Of a stretch of DNA of 64,000 nucleotides, positions 8,393 through 16,269 are shown one piece after another. The DNA is taken from assembly GCF_947488025.1 (NCBI RefSeq), contig NZ_CANKYS010000013.1:48666-112665 (forward strand). The letters are read 5' to 3'. The translations under genes and the position numbers were made by a program. The number at the start of each line of letters is the position of its first letter. The first letter of the stretch is position 1. The notes under the pieces are model-generated. The model searched no databases and was not told the DNA's origin. It worked only from the letters and a program-made list of their open reading frames with translations. This stretch comes from an uncultured Nocardioides sp. GTDB taxonomy: Bacteria; Actinomycetota; Actinomycetes; Propionibacteriales; Nocardioidaceae.

Positions 8393-9835
8393 GTGTCGAA
8401 GATCTCGAGGCTCGTGGGGAGTCTCTGCCTGGTGCTCGTGGCCTCGTTCGGGCTGGTCGGCCCCGGGCAGGCCGTGTCGGGCGCCGACGCGCCCGCGGCG
8501 AGCAAGCCCAAGCCGAAGAAGTGGGAGGCGCCGAGCGGGCCCTTCTTCAACGACCCCCACCGCGCGAAGGGGCACTTCACGATCGAGCGACGGGTGATCG
8601 ACACGATCAGGAACACCCCCAAGGGGTCGACCATCCGGATCGCCATCTACTCCCTCGACCGTGTCCCCGTCTCCAGTGCGCTCGTCGCGGCGCACCGGCG
8701 GGGCGTCCGGGTGCAGATGCTGCTCAACGACCACTGGGAGAACCGTGCGGTGAAGATGCTGCGCGACGAGGTCGGCAAGAACCCGCGGCGCGACAGCTTC
8801 GTCTACAAGTGCAAGCAGAGCTGCCGGGGGGCGGCCAACGAGTTCAACAACCTGCACACGAAGTTCTACCTCTTCAGCGAGGCCGGAAAGTCCGAGGACG
8901 TCATCGCCGTCGGCTCGGCCAACATGACGCGCAACGCCGCCATCCACCAGTGGAACGACCTCTACTACACCGACGGAGACCACGAGCTGTTCCGCCAGTT
9001 CGTCGGGCTGTTCAACGACATGCGCAAGGACTACGACACCCGCCAGGAGCCGATCGGATTCTGCGGCACCCCGGCCAACGGCGTGGCGTGCGACGACTCC
9101 GTCGACAAGCACACGGCCGTCGCGTTCCCGAGGGTCTCGAGGCCGAAGGACGACCTCGTGGTGCAGCTGCTCGACCGGGTCCAGTGCCTGACGCCCGACC
9201 CGGTGACCGGCACGGTGAAGCGCACCCGCCTGGCCCTGTCGATGCACACCATGCGCGGGGCTCGCGGCGACTACCTCGCCGAGGCCATCCGGCAGAAGTG
9301 GGTGCAGGGCTGCGACGTGCGGGTCACCTACGGGCTCATCGGCTACCACACGAAGGGCGTCATTGCCGCCCCGACCAAGCGGGGCAGGATCCCCCTCCGG
9401 TCGACCGGCATGGACTACAACACCGAGGACAACTTCGACCTCAACAACGACGGCGTCGACGACCTCATCCTCGACTACTACAGCCACCAGAAGTACCTGG
9501 TCGTCCAGGGCACCTACAACGGCGTGCCGGACTCGTCGATGGTGCTGACCGGGTCGGTCAACTGGTCGAGCCTGAGCACGGCCAACGACGAGGTCTGGTT
9601 CACCGTGCGGGGCGCCGTGGTGGCGAAGAAGTACCTCAGGAACTTCGACTACCAGTGGAACAACACCCGCAACACCCGCAACGCCTACACGACGACGTAC
9701 GCCAACTTCCGCGTGCGTCGCACCGTGCGGCAGCCGGACGGCACCGTGCGCACCGTCTGGCGGACCGTGCGACGTCCCGTCACGACGGTGGAGCCGGACC
9801 GCTACCTGCCGGGCCCCTACTGGGAGGCCGACTGA
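8393..9835 (+). CDS. Secreted phospholipase D-like (HKD) family protein
   Basis: A 480-residue exported protein with two HKD-type half-sites: HTKFYLF followed by GSANMT in the N-terminal half, and HQKYLVV followed by GSVNWSS in the C-terminal half. PLD-superfamily enzymes pair two such motifs to cut phosphodiester bonds through a phospho-histidine intermediate. Substrates range from lipids to nucleic acids, so the substrate is unknown here. The GTG at 8393 follows AAGGGTGGGG and opens a signal peptide (VSKISRL, a hydrophobic core, then an Ala-rich cleavage region). A Lys-rich linker follows. The C terminus repeats Val-Arg/Thr-rich segments (RTVRQPDGTVRTVWRTVR). It stands alone, transcribed away from the SOS operon. 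Confidence 0.85.
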   Translation: MSKISRLVGSLCLVLVASFGLVGPGQAVSGADAPAASKPKPKKWEAPSGPFFNDPHRAKGHFTIERRVIDTIRNTPKGSTIRIAIYSLDRVPVSSALVAAHRRGVRVQMLLNDHWENRAVKMLRDEVGKNPRRDSFVYKCKQSCRGAANEFNNLHTKFYLFSEAGKSEDVIAVGSANMTRNAAIHQWNDLYYTDGDHELFRQFVGLFNDMRKDYDTRQEPIGFCGTPANGVACDDSVDKHTAVAFPRVSRPKDDLVVQLLDRVQCLTPDPVTGTVKRTRLALSMHTMRGARGDYLAEAIRQKWVQGCDVRVTYGLIGYHTKGVIAAPTKRGRIPLRSTGMDYNTEDNFDLNNDGVDDLILDYYSHQKYLVVQGTYNGVPDSSMVLTGSVNWSSLSTANDEVWFTVRGAVVAKKYLRNFDYQWNNTRNTRNAYTTTYANFRVRRTVRQPDGTVRTVWRTVRRPVTTVEPDRYLPGPYWEAD

Positions 9836-9870
9836 CCGTCCGCCTCACGCCCCCGGCCATGGCCCTGGTC

Positions 9871-10161
9871 TCAGGCTGCAGGGACCGGGCCGGAGCGGGG
9901 GTGGGCGACGACGCGCCTGAGGATGCGGCCCACCTGTGAGTGGGGGAGGCCGACGAGGTCGGCGACCTGCTGCTGGGTCTGCTCGTCCACCAGGCGCCAC
10001 CCCAGGGCACGCCGCGCGCGCTCGGGGAGCCCGCTCGCGGCGGCGCCCAGCACGAGCCGGGCCTCCACGGACTGCGGTCCGCGGTCGACCCACCCCACCA
10101 GGTCCGCGATCGTCAGGGCGCGGTCCGGCGCTTCGGACAGCTCCGCGATGCTCGTGGTCAT
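9871..10161 (-). CDS. Sigma-70 region 4-only protein (truncated SigB/SigF paralogue)
   Basis: A 96-residue protein that aligns end to end with the C-terminal third of the sigma factor at 37892-38725. Both share TIADL near the start, then ARLVL, then VDE-TQ followed by ADL-GL and QV-RIL-RV. That is the linker plus the region 4.2 helix-turn-helix; regions 2 and 3 are absent. The ATG at 10161 has a strong GGAGGAGATCTG in front. The N-terminal leader (MTTSIAELSEAPD) is not from the sigma factor, so this looks like a deliberate small protein rather than a random fragment. Possible roles are competitor, co-regulator or DNA-binding decoy at sigma-dependent promoters. The role is inferred; the homology is visible. 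Confidence 0.75.
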   Translation of the reverse strand: MTTSIAELSEAPDRALTIADLVGWVDRGPQSVEARLVLGAAASGLPERARRALGWRLVDEQTQQQVADLVGLPHSQVGRILRRVVAHPRSGPVPAA

Positions 10162-10241
10162 CAGATCTCCTCCCGGCGGTCGGTCGTGTGGCCCGGCCCG
10201 CGCACGGGTCGTGGGACGACTCTGACGTGTCGCCGGGCTGC

Positions 10242-10282
10242 TCGACAGCCGAAAAGCGAAAACCATGGACAAACCTTGGACA
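10242..10282 (-). promoter_or_regulatory. Upstream element shared with the sigma-factor gene (copy B)
   Basis: On the minus strand this 41-bp stretch reads TGTCCAAGGTTTGTCCA, then TGGTTTTCGC, then TTTTCGGCTGTCGA. It matches the element at 38811-38850 with one 1-nt indel and few substitutions. It holds two TGTCCA direct repeats 11 bp apart (one helical turn) and a fully conserved TTTCGGCTGTCGA end. It lies 80 bp before the region-4-only gene, almost the same distance as its twin (85 bp). A shared promoter or activator site is the likely meaning. Confidence 0.7.
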
Positions 10283-10382
10283 CGCCGGAGTCCCGCGCCG
10301 ACCCCTCAGCGCCCGAACGGACCCGGGGAACCGCTGGTCCCGGGTCCGTACGCGCTGGAGGTGCTGGCGCTCCGCGAGGTGA

Positions 10383-10708
10383 TCAGGCGTTCTTGATCGC
10401 GGAGATGTCGAGCTCGAGCTTGATCTTCTCCGAGACCAGGACGCCACCGGTCTCGAGCGCGGCGTTCCAGGACAGGTCCCAGTCCTTGCGGTTGATGGTG
10501 GTCGCGCCCTCGAAGCCCACCGGGTGTTGCCGAACGGGTCGATCGCGGTGCCGGTCTCCTCGAAGGGGATGGTGACCGACCGGGTGGTGCCCTTGATGGT
10601 CAGGTCGCCGGTGACGGTCCACTCGGCGCCGTCACGCTCGACGGAGGTCGACGCGAAGGCGATCGCGTCGTGGTTCTCGACGTCGAAGAAGTCGGCGGAG
10701 ACCAGGTG
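10383..10708 (-). pseudogene. YceI-family protein remnant (5' deleted, frameshifted)
   Basis: Reading leftward from about 10708, the sequence encodes GHLVSADFFDVEN and then GDLTIKGTTRSVTIPF and DPFGNTR, which are YceI-family segments. The frame then breaks near 10524, where one base is missing in the run that should encode NTRVGFEG. It continues in the next frame as GATTINRKDWDLSWN to ISAIKNA and a stop. Upstream of 10708 the frame meets a stop and runs into the cat terminator, so the N-terminal half of the lipocalin-like, isoprenoid-binding domain is missing. The double lesion makes a sequencing error alone an unlikely explanation. Confidence 0.85.
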
Positions 10709-10735
10709 GCCGTCTGTGTGATCCGCGCCTCACGC

Positions 10736-10773
10736 CGACGGCCCGGCCTCCAGGGAGGGAGGCCGGGCCGTCG
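10736..10773 (-). terminator. Intrinsic terminator after catC
   Basis: A perfect 16-bp stem (arms 10736-10751 and 10758-10773, beginning CGACGGCCCGGCC) with a 6-nt loop sits 8 bp past the catC stop. There is no long T run, as is common for GC-rich actinobacterial terminators. Confidence 0.85.
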
Positions 10774-10780
10774 CGACGTG

Positions 10781-11059
10781 TCAGGCGATCGACGAGGGGT
10801 GCTTCGCCAGCGGTGTGACCGAGATGTCCATGTAGGGGAAGAGCGGAAGACCGGACAGCAGGTCGTGGAGCGCGTCGTTCGACTCGACGTCGAAGATCGA
10901 GACGTTGGCGTACTCGCCCACGATCCGCCACAGGTGCGGCCAGCGGCCCGAGCGCTGCACCTCCTCGGCGTACGCCTTCTCCCGCGCGACCAGGTCGGCC
11001 TTGACCTCCGGGTCCATGTCGAGCGGGATCCGGACGTCCATGCGCACGTGGTAGAGCAC
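10781..11059 (-). CDS. catC: Muconolactone delta-isomerase
   Basis: A 92-residue protein, the usual size for CatC, beginning MLYHVRMDVRIP with the family core EKAYAEEVQRSGRWPHLWR and IFDVESNDALHDLL. It converts (+)-muconolactone to 3-oxoadipate enol-lactone in the catechol branch of the beta-ketoadipate pathway. It is the third enzyme gene of the cat operon, starts 6 bp after catA ends and is followed by a strong terminator. The protein is a cytoplasmic oligomer with no export signal. Confidence 0.95.
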   Translation of the reverse strand: MLYHVRMDVRIPLDMDPEVKADLVAREKAYAEEVQRSGRWPHLWRIVGEYANVSIFDVESNDALHDLLSGLPLFPYMDISVTPLAKHPSSIA

Positions 11060-11065
11060 CGGCGC

Positions 11066-11965
11066 TCAGCCCTTCACGGGGTCGAGGACGAAGCCGTAGG
11101 TGACCTTCGCGGAGCCGTCGGCCTGCTGCTGCGGGTCGAGGATCAGCTCGGGCTTCACGGCCGACGCGATGTCGTCGTCGTTGTGCTCGTCGCCGGGGAA
11201 GTAGAGCTGGGCCGTGAGGAGCTCGTGGCCGGGTGCGGAGACCTTGACGTGCAGGTGGGCGGGACGCCAGGCGTGCCAGCCGGCCGCGGCGATGAGCTTG
11301 CCGCACGAGCCGTCGGTGGGGATCTGGTACGGCGCGGGCTGCACCGTGGTGATCTCGAAGTACCCGTCGGCGTCGGTGGTGAAGCTGCCGCGCAGGTTCC
11401 ACTCGGGGATGCCGGGGGCGAACTGCGAGTAGAAGCCGTCGTCGTCGGCGTGCCAGAGCTCGACCTTGGCCCCGCCGAGGGCGGACCCGTCGCACGAGGT
11501 GACCTGACCGCTCCACACGAGCGGGGTGCCGCCCTCGTCGTCGCGCATGGGGATGGTGCCCGTCGCGCCCCGTTCGGGGGCGTCCGGGACGTAGTAGGGC
11601 CCTTCGATCGAGCCCTTGTTGCCCTCGCGGTGCTCGGTCGCGACGTCCTCGACGACGTGCTCGAGCCAGACGTCGAGGAAGAGCGGCCACTCACCGTCCT
11701 CGCCCACGCCGATCAGCCACGCCTTGAGAGCATTGAATTCGTCGTAGGTGACCTTGTGCGTGCGCACCGTCGTGTAGATCGCCTCGAGCACCTCGCGGGC
11801 CAGGGTGTCGACGCGCTCGGCGGGGACGTCCTTCACCGCGGCGTACGGCGACTTGTCGGCGTGGAAGCGCTCGGTCGCGCTGGCGCCGGAGGCGGCGGCG
11901 GAGGCCTTCTCGGTCTCGGTCTCGGTCTCGGTCTCGTTCTCGTTCTCGTTCAGGGTGGTGCTCAT
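11066..11965 (-). CDS. catA: Catechol 1,2-dioxygenase
   Basis: A 299-residue intradiol ring-cleaving dioxygenase. The non-haem Fe(III) ligands are visible: Tyr in GPYYVPDAP, Tyr in APYQIPTDG, and two His in HLHVKV. It opens catechol to cis,cis-muconate. The ATG at 11965 has AAGGAG upstream. The extreme N terminus is odd: a repeat of alternating Asn/Thr and Glu (about residues 6-19), encoded by seven copies of a hexamer, precedes the normal helical linker domain. It is translated between catB and catC. The charged N-terminal tail is not part of the catalytic fold and may vary among strains. Confidence 0.96.
   Translation of the reverse strand: MSTTLNENENETETETETEKASAAASGASATERFHADKSPYAAVKDVPAERVDTLAREVLEAIYTTVRTHKVTYDEFNALKAWLIGVGEDGEWPLFLDVWLEHVVEDVATEHREGNKGSIEGPYYVPDAPERGATGTIPMRDDEGGTPLVWSGQVTSCDGSALGGAKVELWHADDDGFYSQFAPGIPEWNLRGSFTTDADGYFEITTVQPAPYQIPTDGSCGKLIAAAGWHAWRPAHLHVKVSAPGHELLTAQLYFPGDEHNDDDIASAVKPELILDPQQQADGSAKVTYGFVLDPVKG
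11908..11949. repeat. Hexanucleotide tandem repeat inside catA
   Basis: Seven consecutive 6-bp units, four TCTCGG followed by three TCTCGT (plus strand), encode the alternating Thr/Asn-Glu tail of CatA. Because the unit is a multiple of three, copy-number change would lengthen or shorten the protein without a frameshift. Confidence 0.9.
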
Positions 11966-12018
11966 GGTGGGGCTCCTTGCTCGGGATGGGGAGGTGCGAG
12001 TGTGGTGCTGGTTGCGCG

Positions 12019-13119
12019 TCAGTCCTGGCGGTAGCGCGCGAGCTTGTCGGGGTCGATGACCGCGCCGAGCCCGGGCCCGGACCGGGCGACGAGCTGGCCG
12101 CCGCGGATCTCGAGCGGGTCGGCGAGCAGGTCGTCGGTCATGTCGAGGAAGTTGGACAGCTCGCCCGCGCGGCGCGAGGTGAGCTCGAAGGCCGAGCCGA
12201 ACGCGAGGGAGCACAGCGAGCCGAGCTGGCCGTCGATCTGGTTGCCCATGACGAGCTCGATGCCGAGGCCCTCGGCGAGGTGGTGGACCCGGCGGCTGGC
12301 GGTGAAGCCGGTGCGCGCGGTCTTGATGCTGGCTGCGGTGGCCGATCCGCCGAGGATCTCTCGGGTCACCTCCGCCGGCGTCACGACCGACTCGTCGGCG
12401 ATGAACGGCACGTCGAGCTGCTGCACCAGCCAGCGGCGACCGAGCACGTCGTCGGCCGGGCACAGCTCCTCGGCGAACGTCAGCCCGAGGTCGGCCATCT
12501 CGTGCATCGCCCGCGCGGACTCCGAGGCCGACCAGCCGCGGTTGCCATCGACGTACAGCTCGACGTCGTCGCCCAGACCCTCGCGCAGGGCGCGTACGAC
12601 GGCCGTGTCGAGGCGGTAGGGGCGGCGGCCGACCTTCACCTTGAAGGTGGTGATGCCGTAGGTGTCACGCATCCGCTCGGCCTCGGCGAGCATCGCCGAC
12701 GGCTCGTCGAAGCCGAGCATGTGGGAGACGTGCATCCGGTCGGTGTAGCCGCCGAGCAGCTCGGTGACGCTGTAGCCGAGCGACTGGCCGAGCGCGTCCC
12801 AGATCGCCATGTCGAGCGCCGACTTCGCGGTGGGGTTGCCGATCGTGCGCGAGAGCCGGGTGTGGATCTGCTCGCGCTCCATCAGGTCGAGACCGACTAC
12901 CTGTCCGGCGAAGATGGTGTCGATGACCGCGACGATGCCGGCCTGCGTCTCGCCGTAGGTGAACGGCCGCGGAGGCGCCTCGGCGACGCCGACGACGCCG
13001 TCGTCGGTGGTCACGCGGACGAGCACGTGCTCGGCGACGTGCACCTCGCCGCTCGCGAACCTGAGGGGCTTGCGGTAGGGGATGGCGAACGGGATCGCCT
13101 CCACCAGGGTGATCTTCAT
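12019..13119 (-). CDS. catB: Muconate cycloisomerase
   Basis: A 366-residue enolase-superfamily enzyme that lactonises cis,cis-muconate to muconolactone. The N-terminal capping domain is followed by the barrel. The catalytic KxK is at residues 160 and 162 (TFKVKVG). Metal-binding acidic residues lie in YVDGNRGW, FAEELCPA and FIADES, and the second lysine is in SIKTARTG. Length and motifs fit CatB rather than a racemase or O-succinylbenzoate synthase, and the neighbouring catA and catC settle it. Its ATG overlaps the stop of the upstream LysR gene by 4 nt, so regulator and enzyme are made from one message. Confidence 0.95.
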   Translation of the reverse strand: MKITLVEAIPFAIPYRKPLRFASGEVHVAEHVLVRVTTDDGVVGVAEAPPRPFTYGETQAGIVAVIDTIFAGQVVGLDLMEREQIHTRLSRTIGNPTAKSALDMAIWDALGQSLGYSVTELLGGYTDRMHVSHMLGFDEPSAMLAEAERMRDTYGITTFKVKVGRRPYRLDTAVVRALREGLGDDVELYVDGNRGWSASESARAMHEMADLGLTFAEELCPADDVLGRRWLVQQLDVPFIADESVVTPAEVTREILGGSATAASIKTARTGFTASRRVHHLAEGLGIELVMGNQIDGQLGSLCSLAFGSAFELTSRRAGELSNFLDMTDDLLADPLEIRGGQLVARSGPGLGAVIDPDKLARYRQD

Positions 13120-14045
13120 CGGACGACCTCGTCGGGCTCGGGGGTGGTGGCGGGGGAGCCGGGGTGGTCGGTGCCGTCGTCGGCGAGGGCGTCGAGGACG
13201 GCGAGCACGGCCGGGTTCGTCTCGTCGGCGCGCCAGACGAGTGCGAGGTCGACGGTGGGGGCGTCGGTGACCTCTCGGAAGACGACTCCCGCGAGGGGCG
13301 CGGCGCGCACGGAGGCGGGCACCAGGGCGACACCGAGGTCGGCGGCGACCAGCGGGAGCAGGACCGAGATCCCGGCCGCCTCGTGCTCGCGGATCGGGAC
13401 GAAGTCGACCTCTCTGGCGCCACGCAGGATCGCGTCGTTGACGGCAGAGTCCGGGCCGGAGAAGAGGACGAACCGCTCCGTGCGCAGGTCGCCCATCGCG
13501 ATGCTCGGCTGCTGGGCCAGGGCGTGGTCCTCGGCGACCGCCAGCACCAGAGGCTCGGTCGACAGGGTGCGCGAGGCCAGCCCGTCACCGGCCATCGGCG
13601 GTCGGAGGACGCCGAGGTCGAGGGTGCCGTCGTGGAGCCCGTCGACCTGGGCGGGGGTGAGGAGGTCGGCGTGGATCTCCAGGCCCATGCCGGGCAGCGC
13701 GCGCTTGACGGTGCGCGCCATGCGGGGGAGCTCGGTGTGGGCGGCACTGCCGGTGAAGGCGATCCGGACGAGTCCCTGCCGGCCGGCCGCGATGCGTCGT
13801 ACGCCCCGGGTGGCGGCCTCGACCGACTCGAGGATGCGGGCCACCTCCAGCTGGAAGAACTCGCCGGCCGGCGTGAGCCGCACCTGGCGGGTGGTCCGGG
13901 CGAAGAGGGGGGTCCCGAGCTCGGCCTCGAGCTGGCGGATCGACTGCGAGAGCGCGGGCTGCGCCATGTGGAGACGCTCGGCCGCCCGACCGAAGTGGCG
14001 GGTGTCGGCCACTTCGGCGAAGTAGCGCAGGTGTCGCAGCTCCAT
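13116..14045 (-). CDS. catR: LysR-type regulator of the cat operon
   Basis: A 309-residue LysR protein with the HTH at the N terminus (MELRHLRYFAEVADTRHFGRAAERLHM) and a CatM/BenM-like effector domain. Regulators of this clade sense cis,cis-muconate. The ATG at 14045 is used because it opens the conserved domain; an earlier in-frame ATG would place operator sequence in the gene. Unlike the classic divergent arrangement, this regulator is the first gene of the operon it presumably controls (4-nt overlap with catB), so activation would be autocatalytic. The symbol is by analogy. It shares its first eight residues with the LysR protein at 19798. Confidence 0.85.
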   Translation of the reverse strand: MELRHLRYFAEVADTRHFGRAAERLHMAQPALSQSIRQLEAELGTPLFARTTRQVRLTPAGEFFQLEVARILESVEAATRGVRRIAAGRQGLVRIAFTGSAAHTELPRMARTVKRALPGMGLEIHADLLTPAQVDGLHDGTLDLGVLRPPMAGDGLASRTLSTEPLVLAVAEDHALAQQPSIAMGDLRTERFVLFSGPDSAVNDAILRGAREVDFVPIREHEAAGISVLLPLVAADLGVALVPASVRAAPLAGVVFREVTDAPTVDLALVWRADETNPAVLAVLDALADDGTDHPGSPATTPEPDEVVR

Positions 14046-14097
14046 CACGGACCCTCTCGTGTGGTGGTGATCACGTGCCTCGACGGTAAGTCGGGTG

Positions 14098-14152
14098 ATT
14101 GATCGAGCACAAGGTCGCATCTGGGGCTGATTGATCGGTGGCATCGATCAAT
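14098..14152 (-). promoter_or_regulatory. LysR operator region of the cat operon
   Basis: A perfect interrupted palindrome ATTGATCG-N7-CGATCAAT (14130-14152, containing the T-N11-A LysR pattern) has a further ATTGATCG half-site at 14098-14105, three helical turns away. The block lies 53-107 bp before the LysR start, fitting a recognition site plus an activation half-site. Confidence 0.8.
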
Positions 14153-14192
14153 GCGGGTCTTGTGGTTCGAGGGGCGCTGCCTTCGTGCGCAG

Positions 14193-14222
14193 CGAGGCCC
14201 CCTCCCGCGGGAGGGGGCCTCG
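14193..14222 (-). terminator. Intrinsic terminator after the secreted EEP gene
   Basis: A 30-nt perfect palindrome (CGAGGCCCCCTCCCG and its complement; stem 13-15 bp with a CGCG turn) sits 18 bp beyond the stop of the minus-strand gene that ends at 14240. It also insulates that gene from the cat promoter. Confidence 0.85.
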
Positions 14223-14239
14223 ATGCGTGATGGACGTGG

Positions 14240-15415
14240 TCAGCGGCGGGCGGGCACCACCAGGCGTGCGGCCACGCCGGCGTGGTCCGAGGGCCACAGG
14301 CCCGACGCGGTCATGTCGGCCGGGTCGTCGCCAATGATGTGGGCGCGCGCGGCCTTGACGTCCCGGCTGTGCAGGACCAGGTCGATCCGCGAGGTGAGCG
14401 GGTTGTCCGGGTCGGTGAGGGTCGCGCCGAGGCAGCAAGTGAAGCCCGGGTCGCCCGGGTGGGTCCGCGGCCACGCATCGGCTCCGACGCCCGCCAGGAG
14501 GCGGGTGTACGCCGGCGCGTCCGGCGCGTCCGAGTTGTAGTCACCGACGTAGACCATCGGCAGGCTGCCGAGCTCCGTCGCGAGCGCGGCCTGGGCGGCG
14601 AGCAGCTCGCCGACCTGGGCGACACGGACCTGCTCGCCGTCGATCCCGGGGACGCCGAAGGCCTCGAGGTGGGAGTTGACGAAGCGGAACGTCGACTTGC
14701 CCACCCTCAGGTCGGCCGAGCCCCAGCCGCGCGCCACGGGCAGCAGGTCGCCGTCGTAGGGGAAGCTGATGATGTTCTCGAAGGTGCCGGTGCGCGCGTT
14801 GGTCGCGGCGACGTCGTCCCGGACGATGATCACGTCGCGGTCGGCGAGGCTCACCGCCCGCGTGGGGAACGTGGCGGTCGGGCTCGCGAGGTAGGGGATC
14901 GGCGGCGACGAGAAGTTGCGGGCGGTCGCCCCGGCGACCTCGCTGTAGTCGGCGCCGCGCTCCTCGAGGGCGTCGAGCAGCAGGTCGAGGAAGTCGTAGG
15001 CGACGGTCGGGTTGCTCGTCGTGCGGTCGAGGGGGTTGTAGGCGAACGTCGTCCAGGTGGTGACCTCCTGCAGTCCCACGGCATCGGGGTCGGCCGCCAC
15101 GATCTCGTCGGCGATCGCCCCCATCCGCTCCTCGGGTCGCGTCGCCTGGACAGCGGCCCACGTCTGCGTCGCCGCTCCGACGACGGCGGCGTTGTTGCCG
15201 CTGGCGAGGGCGAGCAGGATGGGCGTCAGCTCGGCGCCGAGGTAGAGGTTGCGCGTCATCACCGTGGCGGTGCGGGCCGGCGTGCCCTGCCCGGCGCCCG
15301 GAGGGCCGGCATGGACGCTCGCGCTGGGCACCAGTGCGGTGCCCAGCGCGAGCGCCGTGGCGAGGAGGCCGGTGAGGACCCGGCGGCGGACGCGGTGGCG
15401 GGGGGCTCTGGTCAT
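14240..15415 (-). CDS. Secreted endonuclease/exonuclease/phosphatase (EEP) family protein
   Basis: A 391-residue exported hydrolase of the EEP (DNase I-like) fold. Recognisable pieces are MTRNLYLGAEL (metal-binding Asn), VGLQEVTTW (catalytic Glu), FVNSHLEAF, VYVGDYNSDAPD and the final SDHAGV (catalytic His). The N terminus is a basic region with consecutive arginines followed by LTGLLATALALG and an Ala cleavage site, compatible with Sec or Tat export. Relatives include sphingomyelinases, nucleases and inositol phosphatases, so the substrate is open. It lies between the cat and pca blocks but looks functionally unrelated. The start at 15415 is chosen to begin at the signal peptide. Confidence 0.85.
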   Translation of the reverse strand: MTRAPRHRVRRRVLTGLLATALALGTALVPSASVHAGPPGAGQGTPARTATVMTRNLYLGAELTPILLALASGNNAAVVGAATQTWAAVQATRPEERMGAIADEIVAADPDAVGLQEVTTWTTFAYNPLDRTTSNPTVAYDFLDLLLDALEERGADYSEVAGATARNFSSPPIPYLASPTATFPTRAVSLADRDVIIVRDDVAATNARTGTFENIISFPYDGDLLPVARGWGSADLRVGKSTFRFVNSHLEAFGVPGIDGEQVRVAQVGELLAAQAALATELGSLPMVYVGDYNSDAPDAPAYTRLLAGVGADAWPRTHPGDPGFTCCLGATLTDPDNPLTSRIDLVLHSRDVKAARAHIIGDDPADMTASGLWPSDHAGVAARLVVPARR

Positions 15416-15551
15416 CTTCGGACCGTCGCACCCCGCTCGCGGCGGGGCAAGCCCCAAATCGGGGCATTGCCGTCAGCGGTCGGGGGACCCCGAGAGGCGG
15501 ACCCGGGTGGCCAGGTACTCCTCCGGCTCGACGGCTGCCCGGGACGTCATG

Positions 15552-16193
15552 TCACACCCCGACCGGGACCCGGACCGGCGCGCCGGTCCGCTCGGCGAGC
15601 TCCTCGGCCGTGACGCCGGGCGCCAGCTCGACGAGCTCGAAGCCGTCGCCGGCCACGTCGAGGACGCCAAGGTCGGTGATGACGCGGTCCACGAGCTGCC
15701 GTCCGGTGAGAGGGAGGTCGCACGCGGCGACCAGCTTGTGGCTGCCGCTGCGCGACACGTGCTCCATCAGCACGATCACCCGGCGGGCGCCGCTGACAAG
15801 GTCCATCGCGCCGCCCATGCCCTTGACCATGAACCCGGGCACCATCCAGTTGGCGAGGTCGCCGGCCATGGAGACCTGCATCCCGCCGAGGACGGCGGTG
15901 TCGATGTGGCTGCCTCGGATCATCGCGAAGCTGAGCGAGGAGTCGAAGAACGACGCGCCCGGCAGGACGGTGACCGTCTGCTTGCCGGCGTTGATCAGGT
16001 CGGGGTCGACCTCGTCCTCGTAGGGGTGCGGGCCGACGCCGAGGATGCCGTTCTCCGCGTGCAGCGTGACCGTCGAGTCGGCCGGCAAGTGCGCGGGGAT
16101 CATGGTCGGCAGGCCGATGCCGAGGTTGACGTACTCGCCGGGGTGCAGCTCCAGCGCCGCGCGTGCGGCCATCTCGTCGCGTGTCCAGCTCAT
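15552..16193 (-). CDS. pcaJ: 3-oxoadipate CoA-transferase subunit B
   Basis: A 213-residue beta subunit of the succinyl-CoA:3-oxoadipate CoA-transferase. LGIGLPTMIP and HAENGILGVGP are the family signatures; the Glu of ENG is the residue that forms the glutamyl-CoA intermediate. GSHIDTAVLGGMQVS and VKGMGGAMDLVSG follow as expected. It works with PcaI to activate 3-oxoadipate. I start at the ATG at 16193; a second in-frame ATG at 16223 would add ten residues and has no better ribosome site. The 76 bp separating it from pcaI are longer than the other gaps in this operon. Confidence 0.93.
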   Translation of the reverse strand: MSWTRDEMAARAALELHPGEYVNLGIGLPTMIPAHLPADSTVTLHAENGILGVGPHPYEDEVDPDLINAGKQTVTVLPGASFFDSSLSFAMIRGSHIDTAVLGGMQVSMAGDLANWMVPGFMVKGMGGAMDLVSGARRVIVLMEHVSRSGSHKLVAACDLPLTGRQLVDRVITDLGVLDVAGDGFELVELAPGVTAEELAERTGAPVRVPVGV

Positions 16194-16269
16194 GCCCGTA
16201 CTCGCTTCGCTCCGTGCGGCCATGAGGCACGAGTCGCACTGTGTCGATTGATTCGCTCGCTGCGCTCGC

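Noticed and set aside
9853..9893. Hairpin between the PLD gene and the region-4 gene as a terminator
   Set aside because: The stem is bulged and overlaps the coding end of the region-4 gene; too weak to list.
15473..15548. Short minus-strand frame after pcaJ (MTSRAAVEPEEY...)
   Set aside because: Only 25 codons, no ribosome site and no recognisable family; treated as intergenic.
16194..16269. Repeated CGCTCGCTGCGCTCGC motif between pcaI and pcaJ as a REP element
   Set aside because: It is a short direct repeat without a stable stem, and only one block was seen; not enough for a named repeat.
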